Source of the DNA: Bacteroidales bacterium
GTDB taxonomy: Bacteria > Bacteroidota > Bacteroidia > Bacteroidales > NBLH01
NCBI GenBank assembly: GCA_029933755.1
Contig: JAOZNO010000030.1
Coordinates: forward strand, 1 to 12,981
Direction: 5' to 3'
DNA length: 12,981 bases
Shown: positions 6,473-12,981 of the stretch, one piece after another
How positions within the stretch are numbered: position 1 is the first letter of the stretch
Layout of the letters: each line of letters opens with the position of its first letter
Translations under genes and position numbers: made by a program
The notes under the pieces: model-generated
Told to the model about the DNA's origin: nothing
Databases searched by the model: none
What the model saw: the letters and a program-made list of their open reading frames with translations, nothing else

Positions 6473-7471
6473 ATGGAGGATCTAAATAAACAAAAAATGA
6501 AAAGCTTCTGGAAAAGACCAGAAGGAGTTGCCGGGGCAATTTTCTTAATTGGACTTGCTGTTGTATTTATAATGTTTTCGATACCTATCCTGGCCTTTAT
6601 ACAAAGTTTACTTACTAGTTTAATTACTACTATTGCATTATTTGTAGTTTTAGGTTTAATCATATATGTAATTTTAGACCCAAAGTTTAGGGTTTTAGTT
6701 TGGTATATGTACAAAAGTGTGATGCGGTGGATAACGGGTTTATTTGTTCAAATTAATCCGATAGGGATTCTTAAATCCTATATTGAGTATTTGTATAACA
6801 ACCTGAAAGAGATGAATGCTCAAATTGCCAAATTAAAAGGGCAAATATCTAAGATGTCGCGTTTGATTGATAAGAACAGAAAGGAAATGGAAGATAACCT
6901 TAAAATGGCAGAACAAGCCAAGAAAAAAGGAAATATGGAGCTGGTTGCTATCAATACAAGGCAGTATGGTAGACTTAAAGATACAAATGCAAGGTATATC
7001 GCTCTATTAAATAAAATCCAATTATTGTATAAAGTACTTTCTAAAATTCATAAAAATTCAGGATATTTGATTAAAGATACTGAAAATGAGGTGAGAATGC
7101 GTGAGCAGGAACAAAAAGCAATTCGGGCTGGTCATTCTGCAATGAAAAGTGCAATGAATATTATTAGTGGTGATCCGGACAGAAAAATGATGTTTGATAT
7201 GGCTACTGAAGCAATTGTTGAAGATGTACATAGTAAAATTGGTGAAATGGAACGATTTATTGAAGTTTCCGGTAGTTTTATTGATAGTATTGATTTGCAA
7301 AATGGTGTTTATGAACAGGAAGGTCTTGAAGTTTTAGAGAAAATGGAAAAAGAAGGAATGTCATTCCTCTTGGGTGATTCATCAGTAGATCTGTTGGGTG
7401 AAAAAGAAGTAGAGCAGGAAGTTGAAAAAGATGTGGGGAATATAAGTAATTATTCTAATCTATTTGACTGA
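6473..7471 (+). CDS. Two-TM membrane protein with long PspA/ESCRT-III-like helical region
   Basis: 332 aa. Two hydrophobic segments (about 18-41 and 46-68) form an N-terminal membrane hairpin with a Lys/Arg-rich start, so the rest most likely faces the cytoplasm. Residues about 105-270 are a long helical hairpin. The order of features resembles PspA/IM30: an opening heptad helix (LKEMNAQIAKLKGQISKMSR), then AEQAKKKGNMELV with alternating charge (146-158), a second long helix, and a short break at GDPD (233-236) before MMFDMATEAIVEDVHSKIGEMERFIE. The tail is very acidic and Gly/Glu-rich (about 283-332). PspA itself has an amphipathic helix rather than TM segments, so this would be a membrane-anchored relative. 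The likeness is by eye only. ATG 6473 is chosen as the longest frame; Met9 (6497) is an alternative. The gap to the next gene is 55 bases. Confidence 0.82.
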   Translation: MEDLNKQKMKSFWKRPEGVAGAIFLIGLAVVFIMFSIPILAFIQSLLTSLITTIALFVVLGLIIYVILDPKFRVLVWYMYKSVMRWITGLFVQINPIGILKSYIEYLYNNLKEMNAQIAKLKGQISKMSRLIDKNRKEMEDNLKMAEQAKKKGNMELVAINTRQYGRLKDTNARYIALLNKIQLLYKVLSKIHKNSGYLIKDTENEVRMREQEQKAIRAGHSAMKSAMNIISGDPDRKMMFDMATEAIVEDVHSKIGEMERFIEVSGSFIDSIDLQNGVYEQEGLEVLEKMEKEGMSFLLGDSSVDLLGEKEVEQEVEKDVGNISNYSNLFD

Positions 7472-7526
7472 AAAAAAGTTGAAAATACTGACTTATTTAT
7501 AAATCTAATTTTTAAAATTTAAGCAT

Positions 7527-9071
7527 ATGAAATCAAAATTAACTCCTTTTTCAAAATTATTAATTGTTGCCATTGTAATTGCTGGAATTGTTGCAGCAGT
7601 AAATTATATACCAGGATTGAAAGAAATTTTTTATCCTTCGGAGCAAACTTCTAACTATGAAGATACTGATGAAGATAATACTTCATCAAATAGTGATGTA
7701 ATTAAAATTGGTGTGGTTACCTGGGGTGGTTATGCCGGTGGACAATATTTTAACGAAGGTTTTAAAGCCAATTCTAAATCGCGTTTTTATAAAGATTATG
7801 GCTTTAAAGTTGAATTTAAGGTTATGGATGATTTTAATGCCTCAAGAAGTGCATGGAAAGCTGATGAGGTTGATTTACTATGGGCTACTATTGATGCCTT
7901 TACAACCGAAGCTGGTGGCTTATGGGATGAATATGAACCACAGGCTATTTTTCAGGCAGACTGGTCTCGTGGTGGTGATGCAGTAGTTGTTAGGAGAGGT
8001 ATTAATAAAGTGAGTGATTTAAGAGGTAAAAAAGTAGCATTTGCTGAAATGACACCAAGCCATACTTTTCTTTTGTGGCTTTTGGATGCAGCAAATATGA
8101 AGCAAGGTGATATTGAAGCAGTAAAAGTAGCAAGTGCAATTGATGCTGCTGATTTGTTTAAAAAAGGTCAGGTAGATGCAGCTGTTGTTTGGAGTCCGGA
8201 CGATGCAGCTTGTGTTGCTGATGTAAAAGGTTCAAAAATTTTACAAAATACCAAACAAGCATCAAATATTATTGCCGATGTATTTGTGGTTAAAAAAGAT
8301 TATCTTGAAAAGAATAGACGAAAACTGGAAAACCTTGTTGAGGGTTGGTTTAAAGGTGCAGCAGAAATAAATAATGATAATGAAGCAAAAAAGAAAGCTG
8401 CAAAAATTCTTGAAACAGGTTTAGGAATGCCTTATGATTTTTGTTTTGATGCGATTAATAATGTGCGTCTTTGTACTTATGGTGATAATGTAAACTTTTA
8501 TAACTTAAAAGGAAACTTTACGGGCATTACGGGCGAAGATATTTACAATAAAATGGAAACAAAATATAGGAAAGAAGGATATATTACAGATAAAATTCCA
8601 AGCTGGCGTTTAGTTGGAAACTCTTCTTTAATTTCTGCTTTAAATATGAGTGGTGCTGAACAAGCATCTGAGGATGGAGTAACTTTCTCAGAAGCTACCG
8701 AAGAAATAAAAACTGCAGAAGCTATTTCTACAAAGTCTGTTAGCATTACATTTGCTACAGGCGCATCCTCTTTAGATGATAATATGAAGTATATTATTGA
8801 TAATGAGTTTCTTGATATAGCAAAGTCATTTGCTAATGCCAGAATTAGGATTGAAGGTAATACCGATAATACAGGTAGTGCAGCTACAAATCGGGCTTTA
8901 TCACTGAAAAGAGCACAGGCAGTTGTTAATTACCTTGTAAACGAACATAATTTTGATAAAAACCGCTTTATTGTTGTTGGTAACGGTCCTGATAAACCCG
9001 TTGCAAATAATAATACAGCCGCAGGCAAGGCTAAAAACAGACGAACTGATTTTGAATTGGTTGGGAAATAA
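7527..9071 (+). CDS. Periplasmic ABC substrate-binding protein fused to OmpA peptidoglycan-binding domain
   Basis: 514 aa. A basic start and hydrophobic stretch (about 10-28) act as a signal peptide or uncleaved anchor: VAA at 22-24 could be cleaved and there is no lipobox. An acidic linker (about 38-57) leads to an SsuA/TauA/NMT1-type binding domain (about 58-360). It begins IKIGVVTWGGYAGG and includes DLLWATIDAF, DLRGKKVAFAEMTPSH and GQVDAAVVWSPDDA. After a spacer (360-400) comes an OmpA-like domain (404-512) with NTD (Asp447), LSLKRA (Arg462) and KNRRTDFEL. Asp447 and Arg462 stand 15 apart, like the diaminopimelate-binding Asp and Arg of OmpA. Ligand capture and cell-wall binding are thus on one chain. 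The permease and ATPase genes follow. The ligand is unknown. I recall this fusion in databases as a phosphate-binding/OmpA protein, but nothing here proves phosphate. Confidence 0.92.
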   Translation: MKSKLTPFSKLLIVAIVIAGIVAAVNYIPGLKEIFYPSEQTSNYEDTDEDNTSSNSDVIKIGVVTWGGYAGGQYFNEGFKANSKSRFYKDYGFKVEFKVMDDFNASRSAWKADEVDLLWATIDAFTTEAGGLWDEYEPQAIFQADWSRGGDAVVVRRGINKVSDLRGKKVAFAEMTPSHTFLLWLLDAANMKQGDIEAVKVASAIDAADLFKKGQVDAAVVWSPDDAACVADVKGSKILQNTKQASNIIADVFVVKKDYLEKNRRKLENLVEGWFKGAAEINNDNEAKKKAAKILETGLGMPYDFCFDAINNVRLCTYGDNVNFYNLKGNFTGITGEDIYNKMETKYRKEGYITDKIPSWRLVGNSSLISALNMSGAEQASEDGVTFSEATEEIKTAEAISTKSVSITFATGASSLDDNMKYIIDNEFLDIAKSFANARIRIEGNTDNTGSAATNRALSLKRAQAVVNYLVNEHNFDKNRFIVVGNGPDKPVANNNTAAGKAKNRRTDFELVGK

Positions 9072-9101
9072 AATTAGTAACTGGTAATTAGTAATTGTTA
9101 T

Positions 9102-9199
9102 GTCAAGCCTCTTTTTAGGCTAAGTTAAAATAACTGAACCCGTCTGACCGCATTGAGCGGTCTGACGGATATATTCATACCTAAAATACTGTGCTTGAC
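9102..9199. repeat. Nested palindrome with GC-rich tip, inside the ABC operon
   Basis: The tip stem is CCGTCTGACCGC (9140-9151), loop ATTGA, then GCGGTCTGACGG (9157-9168), 11 of 12 bases pairing. It is framed by GTCAAGC (9102-9108) and GCTTGAC (9193-9199), and AT-rich flanks outside these (about 9080-9101 and 9200-9215) also partly mirror each other. A small side hairpin AGCCT-CTTTTT-AGGCT lies at 9106-9121. The gap between the binding-protein and permease genes (9072-9284) is otherwise without genes. It could be a REP/MITE-type element, or an mRNA stem that lowers permease and ATPase expression relative to the binding protein. Confidence 0.75.
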
Positions 9200-9284
9200 C
9201 AATTATTAATAATTTAGCTATGCTTCTAAGATAAACCTGTAAGGCTCTTTCTGTATTAAAGAAGATTGTAAATTAAATTCTTTC

Positions 9285-10397
9285 ATGATGAAGAAACTCT
9301 TTAAAATTGGTGGTGATTTACCCAAAAGAACAACTTTAATTATTGAAGTTGCCGGATTAATTTCTTTTATTTTACTATGGTGGTTGCTTACACATCCTTT
9401 TAATAATTTAACTGTTGAATTTAATGCTGATAATGGTTTAGGGCCTTATCAATTTGAATGGACAGAAGCTGATAATTTTAATAAAATTATTGATGGAGAA
9501 AGTAGTCGACTAACAGGTTTAACAGCTGGTACCTATAAAGTGGTTTTAACCGATAGTCTGGGTGGAAAAGTAGAAACTTCAGTAATGATATCAAAAGAAT
9601 CTGGTGACACTACTATTTTTTACCCAAAAGAAACAATTTACTCAACTGAAAATGAGAATAAGATACTACCTCTTGGTATTAGGGTAGATGTAGTTACAAA
9701 AAGCTCGGTTATTGATAAAGCAATACTACCCTCACCTTTAGCAGTTTTGTCTTCTTTAAAAGAGTTGCATTTTGAAAACTTTCTTGTGAAAAATGCTTTT
9801 ATATCTATTAAATTAAACATACTTGGTTATATTGAGGCTATAACTTTATCTTTGATTATTGGCTTTATTATAGGGCTGGTTCCTTTCTTTCGAAGTTTAT
9901 GGCGAAGATATGTTGATGCGATAAGGTTTGTGCCTTTAGCGGCAGTTACCGGATTATTTATTGCCTGGTTTGGTATTTATATGGAAATGAAAGTGCAATT
10001 TCTGGCTTTTGGTATTTTTGTTTTTCTTGTTCCGGTTGTCGTTCAGCGTGTTGATGAAGTAGCCAAAGTTTATTTGCAAACGTCGTATACACTTGGCGCA
10101 ACAGATTGGCAAACAATTAGAAATGTGTACTGGCCAAGTGTTACATCCCGAATTATTGATGATATTAGGGTCTTAACAGCTATTTCATGGACTTATATTA
10201 TTGTTGCAGAATTAGTTAACACTGAGGAAGGGGGGCTAGGTGCTTTAATTTTTAAAGCACAACGTTCCAGTAGATTAGATAAAGTTTTTGCCATACTTTT
10301 ACTTATAATTGTAATTGGTTTTATACAGGATTTAATTTTTGCATGGCTTGATAAAAAGTTATTTGCTTTTAAGTATCAAACAAAAAACAGGCATTAA
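9285..10397 (+). CDS. ABC permease of the TauC/SsuC/NrtB type with SprB-like periplasmic insert
   Basis: 370 aa, longer than the usual 250-270 for the family. TM1 is about 17-36. Residues about 42-103 are an extra domain with the SprB/PKD-like signature GLGPYQFEW, then GLTAGTYKVVLTDSLGG. The core starts again at ILPSPLAVLSSLKEL (147-161), which in ordinary family members lies close after TM1. The remaining membrane segments are at about 176-202, 215-230, 236-256, 292-310 and 334-354. The cytoplasmic EAA-type loop that contacts the ATPase is YTLGATDWQTIRNVYWPS (268-285). The inner-membrane permease is paired with the binding protein upstream and with the ATPase, which starts 2 bases after its stop. 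ATG 9285 or ATG 9288 could be the start. The insert faces the periplasm and could contact the OmpA-fused binding protein or the cell wall. Confidence 0.92.
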   Translation: MMKKLFKIGGDLPKRTTLIIEVAGLISFILLWWLLTHPFNNLTVEFNADNGLGPYQFEWTEADNFNKIIDGESSRLTGLTAGTYKVVLTDSLGGKVETSVMISKESGDTTIFYPKETIYSTENENKILPLGIRVDVVTKSSVIDKAILPSPLAVLSSLKELHFENFLVKNAFISIKLNILGYIEAITLSLIIGFIIGLVPFFRSLWRRYVDAIRFVPLAAVTGLFIAWFGIYMEMKVQFLAFGIFVFLVPVVVQRVDEVAKVYLQTSYTLGATDWQTIRNVYWPSVTSRIIDDIRVLTAISWTYIIVAELVNTEEGGLGALIFKAQRSSRLDKVFAILLLIIVIGFIQDLIFAWLDKKLFAFKYQTKNRH

Positions 10398-10399
10398 AT

Positions 10400-11197
10400 A
10401 TGGTTACATTTACAAATACAGAACGTGCGGATATACTGGAAATAAGAAATGCCAGTCATACTTATGATGGTGGTAAATCATATATCTTAAAGGATTTTAA
10501 TTTGCTTGTTGAAGATAAACCTGATCAGGGTCAATTTGTTGTTATACTTGGTCCATCCGGTTGCGGAAAATCTACTGTGCTTAGATACCTTGCTGGTTTG
10601 CAGGCGCCAACGAGTGGTGAGGTTTTTATTAAAGAAAAACTTAGGACAAATGATGATCGGATTGGTATGGTTTTTCAACAATATTCTTCTTTTCCCTGGA
10701 TGACTGTTTTAGAGAATGTGGAAATTGGTTTGAAATATAAAGGTGTTCCGGCAAAAGAAAGGCGTGAAAAAGCCATGGAAATGATTCAGATTGTTGGCTT
10801 AGATGGGCATCATAAAAAATATGCACAATACCCTAGTCTTTCTGGAGGACAACTTCAACGTGTTGCTATTGCCCGAAGCCTTTTGGTAAACCCTGAAATT
10901 ATTCTTATGGACGAACCGTTTGGAGCATTGGATACAAACACTCGTTTAAAAATGCAGGATTTTCTAATTTCGGTTTGGGAAAAAGTACATCCAACCATTG
11001 TTTTGGTAACACATGATATTTCTGAAGCGGTTTATTTGGGTGATGATGTATATATAATGTCAACTGCACCAAGTAGTATTATTGAACATGTACGGATTGA
11101 TTTACCCTTTGATCGTGACAAGGAAATAAAAAGAGATAAACGCTTTACAGAGTTGGTTTTTTATTTAGAAGACCGTATGATGAGCTTTGATGTGTAG
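10400..11197 (+). CDS. ABC ATPase of the TauB/SsuB/NrtD type
   Basis: 265 aa, normal for the family, and cytoplasmic. All catalytic elements are present: Walker A GPSGCGKST (51-59), Q-loop in VFQQYSSFPW (Gln93/Gln94), signature LSGGQLQRVAIARS (147-160), Walker B IILMDEP (167-173) with catalytic-type Glu172, D-loop GALD, and switch histidine His205 in VTHD. It should hydrolyse ATP to drive the permease encoded 2 bases upstream; the tight spacing indicates co-translation. No extra regulatory domain follows the core. It ends the plus-strand cassette and is followed by a hairpin. Confidence 0.95.
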   Translation: MVTFTNTERADILEIRNASHTYDGGKSYILKDFNLLVEDKPDQGQFVVILGPSGCGKSTVLRYLAGLQAPTSGEVFIKEKLRTNDDRIGMVFQQYSSFPWMTVLENVEIGLKYKGVPAKERREKAMEMIQIVGLDGHHKKYAQYPSLSGGQLQRVAIARSLLVNPEIILMDEPFGALDTNTRLKMQDFLISVWEKVHPTIVLVTHDISEAVYLGDDVYIMSTAPSSIIEHVRIDLPFDRDKEIKRDKRFTELVFYLEDRMMSFDV

Positions 11198-11198
11198 T

Positions 11199-11221
11199 AC
11201 AGCTCTCTGAGCTGTGCTTTT
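11199..11221 (+). terminator. Possible terminator or REP-like hairpin after the ABC ATPase
   Basis: ACAGCTC (11199-11205), loop TCT, GAGCTGT (11209-11215) is a perfect 7-bp stem followed by GC and four T. It starts one base after the stop codon, in the 63-base gap between convergent genes. The short T-run makes it a weak intrinsic terminator. It may instead be a short REP-like palindrome. Confidence 0.5.
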
Positions 11222-11260
11222 ACCTCTGGATATGAAATTTTATTGTTAAACAAGTCCGAT

Positions 11261-12808
11261 TTAATCTATCAATGTTAAACCTGGGTATCTGTTTTTAAAA
11301 TATTCCCCTTTATTTTTATGAATTAAATAATTAATATCTTTTTCTTTTTTTATATGAAATGCTTTCAATACAGATTTTTTGCCATGTTTTGATAGGATTT
11401 TATTTATAAAAGTAGGACTAATCGCTGCATCTATTATTAAAGCATGAATAAACTCAATATCTTCATCTGTCATATTTTCACCTTCTCTATTTAATGCAGA
11501 TTTCACACTGCTAAATTCTGATAATATTTCAAGCCCTTCGTTAATGTTAAAATAGACAGCAATTTCATTTTCACTATAAAGTAAATCTTCAGGTATATTA
11601 TAGTTCGGTGATTTATTTTTAAGATTATGTTTTTTTTGGAATTTCTTAAACTCTTCATCAGATAATTTTTCATATTTAATTCTTTCCAATTTTTGAATGC
11701 CTGCGGCAAAATCCAAACCATTGGCAAATACAATAAAATCAGTGTCGAAGTGTTCAACAAATTCTTTATGCAATTCAATATTTCGTTTTAATGCTTTTGC
11801 TAAAAGTTGTTTGTCGTAACGATATACAATACTTGAAGTTTTTGTTAAGAAATCATCTTTGATTTCTTGTATCTGTTTTTCTGTAACACTATTAAAACTT
11901 TGTTGTGTTCCTGACCAATACCATTCTGTGCCGTACTTTACCGTATTTCCAAATACCAGATTGTTTACTTTAAATGGATTTGTTTTTCCCCCAATTATTA
12001 TTTTGTAGTTTTTTTTATTGATAATATTTTCAGCATTTAGCTTTTTCCCTTGTACCGATTTTATTAGATAAAATGCAGCATGCCGCTCGTACCAGGTTTT
12101 AATATCATCTTTCTTGCTTTTTGTTATTTTTAGCAAGTCAGGTAATGAATCAATAATATTTAAGCCTGACCATGTTGTGGAAACTTGATTTATGAAATCA
12201 TCAATTATAGGAATTTCTTCTTTTAAATTTTCTTGTTTCAGGTAAAGTTTAAAATTTTCACGAAAAAAATAAGATTTAGTACCTAACCAAATTAGTTTCT
12301 TTTTAACATCATATCCATCATAAATTGGTGCTTTTATAAAGGAATTAACATTTGAACCTTTAGGGAATCTATTGTATGTATTTAATATAAAATGGTTAAT
12401 TTCAGTAGATAGGATTACCAAATCTTTATGTTGTGGCGAAAACACGAGATTTGGTTCAATCAGTGTATATACATTCCAAAGAAAATGTTGAATTCGTTGA
12501 ATACTAAATTTGTCTTCTAAATTTATCTCTTTATTATTTTTGATTGTACATGGTAACGTAACATTAAATGTTTTTTTATTAAAGTCTTCGTAGGCCTTCC
12601 ATATACCAATATCAAAATGCAAGTCCTCAAAAAACTCTACCAATAGGTGAGCAATTTTTTGAAATTGATCTTCCGTTAATACCAATGATTTATGATGAAA
12701 TGTAATTGACGTATCTTTTATAAACTCAAATAAATCATTAATCAATGAAGTATATTTTTCATCATCTTTAGTCGAATATCCTTCAGGTCTGTATCGTTTA
12801 AATTCCAT
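11261..12808 (-). CDS. Protein of unknown function, 515 aa
   Basis: No signal peptide or membrane segment is visible, so it is probably cytoplasmic. The composition is rich in Lys, Ile, Asn and aromatic residues, with a mixed alpha/beta pattern. The middle has a beta-rich stretch with IIIGGKTNPF and GTEWYWSGTQQSF. The last quarter is better ordered and may be a distinct domain: YFNINEGLEIL, then DEDIEFIHALIIDAAISPTFINKILSKHG (from about residue 447), ending LIHKNKGEYFKNRYPGL. I do not recognise the family. The start ATG is 9 bases from a perfect 16-bp palindrome. It converges with the ABC operon and follows a nitroreductase-like gene on the same strand, 53 bases upstream, so the two could be co-transcribed. 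Confidence 0.85.
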   Translation of the reverse strand: MEFKRYRPEGYSTKDDEKYTSLINDLFEFIKDTSITFHHKSLVLTEDQFQKIAHLLVEFFEDLHFDIGIWKAYEDFNKKTFNVTLPCTIKNNKEINLEDKFSIQRIQHFLWNVYTLIEPNLVFSPQHKDLVILSTEINHFILNTYNRFPKGSNVNSFIKAPIYDGYDVKKKLIWLGTKSYFFRENFKLYLKQENLKEEIPIIDDFINQVSTTWSGLNIIDSLPDLLKITKSKKDDIKTWYERHAAFYLIKSVQGKKLNAENIINKKNYKIIIGGKTNPFKVNNLVFGNTVKYGTEWYWSGTQQSFNSVTEKQIQEIKDDFLTKTSSIVYRYDKQLLAKALKRNIELHKEFVEHFDTDFIVFANGLDFAAGIQKLERIKYEKLSDEEFKKFQKKHNLKNKSPNYNIPEDLLYSENEIAVYFNINEGLEILSEFSSVKSALNREGENMTDEDIEFIHALIIDAAISPTFINKILSKHGKKSVLKAFHIKKEKDINYLIHKNKGEYFKNRYPGLTLID

Positions 12809-12817
12809 TGTTAATTT

Positions 12818-12833
12818 AAGTATAATTATACTT
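12818..12833. promoter_or_regulatory. Perfect 16-bp palindrome before the 515-aa gene
   Basis: AAGTATAATTATACTT is its own reverse complement and lies 9 bases upstream of the minus-strand start codon. The position fits an operator, or a promoter -10 region since it contains TATAAT on both strands. AT richness makes chance palindromes more likely here, so function is uncertain. Confidence 0.4.
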
Positions 12834-12861
12834 TTGTATTAATTTCCTCAGGGCAGAGTTC

Positions 12862-12981
12862 CTATTTAAAGTCACCTTCAAATACAAAACTATCCATATT
12901 CTTTCGCTCTCTGGGGCTGATTTCCATTTTCTCTAAATCTTCGTTTAAATCTTTAGCTTTACCAAGATAGCCAACGGCTAG
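12862..12981 (-). CDS. C-terminal end of a nitroreductase-like protein (partial)
   Basis: The last 39 codons and stop TAG of a gene that runs in from the right edge. The peptide reads LAVGYLGKAKDLNEDLEKME, then ISPRERKNMDSFVFEGDFK. The pattern LAVGYLG ... RERK ... FVF.G is the usual C-terminus of FMN-dependent nitroreductase-family oxidoreductases (AVGYLG, ER-K-L-FVF-G-W). The active region and FMN site lie outside the window, so only the family likeness can be stated. The frame was read directly from the sequence and has no internal stop. Confidence 0.65.
   Translation of the reverse strand, partial: LAVGYLGKAKDLNEDLEKMEISPRERKNMDSFVFEGDFK

Noticed and set aside
5383..7471. Ter/TelA-XpaC tellurite-resistance type module
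   Set aside because: The coiled-coil proteins recalled such gene clusters, but neither shows TelA, XpaC or TerD motifs and no such gene is in the window.
7527..11197. Taurine, sulfonate or nitrate importer as a specific call
   Set aside because: The ABC subunits belong to that broad family, but no assimilation enzyme (TauD, SsuD, nitrate reductase) is nearby. The OmpA fusion and the permease insert make a substrate guess unsafe.

Overview
The window looks like chromosomal DNA of a member of the Bacteroidota. It is strongly AT-rich, genes lack clear Shine-Dalgarno sequences, a TAnnTTTG-type -7 element lies before one operon, and the protein types fit the phylum: a FadJ-like beta-oxidation enzyme, a REP-associated transposase (RAYT), a serine hydrolase of the beta-lactamase family with a probable DUF3471 tail, and a SprB-like repeat domain. 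Genus cannot be told from the sequence.

Left part (1-5159). An exact 315-bp tandem duplication (1-630) and a decayed third copy (631-703) run up to the stop codon of a minus-strand fadJ-type gene (705-2837). Upstream of fadJ are a 33-bp REP palindrome (2900-2932), a minus-strand RAYT (2967-3584) and a secreted beta-lactamase-family hydrolase (3588-5159). The RAYT carries a second copy of the same REP palindrome inside its own reading frame (3345-3377). The two copies differ by a compensatory base-pair change. Only one codon separates the hydrolase stop from the RAYT start.

Middle part (5383-11197). Five plus-strand genes form a cassette: a soluble coiled-coil protein; a two-TM protein with a long helical region that resembles PspA/ESCRT-III by eye; a periplasmic SsuA/TauA/NMT1-like binding protein fused to an OmpA peptidoglycan-binding domain; a TauC/SsuC-type ABC permease with an extra SprB-like beta domain in its first periplasmic loop; and a TauB/SsuB-type ABC ATPase. 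Together they suggest an ABC machine that could be tethered to peptidoglycan and to cytoplasmic membrane-associated coiled-coil partners. An envelope sensing or maintenance function is more attractive than plain uptake, but this is inference. I know of no characterised system with this set. Two long nested palindromes (6068-6276 and 9102-9199) sit in the two large gaps of the cassette.

Right part (11198-12981). A short hairpin that may be a terminator lies in the convergent gap. It is followed by a minus-strand 515-aa protein of unknown function with a perfect 16-bp palindrome just before its start, and by the last 39 codons of a minus-strand gene whose C-terminus resembles nitroreductases. 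No tRNA, rRNA or CRISPR array was seen.
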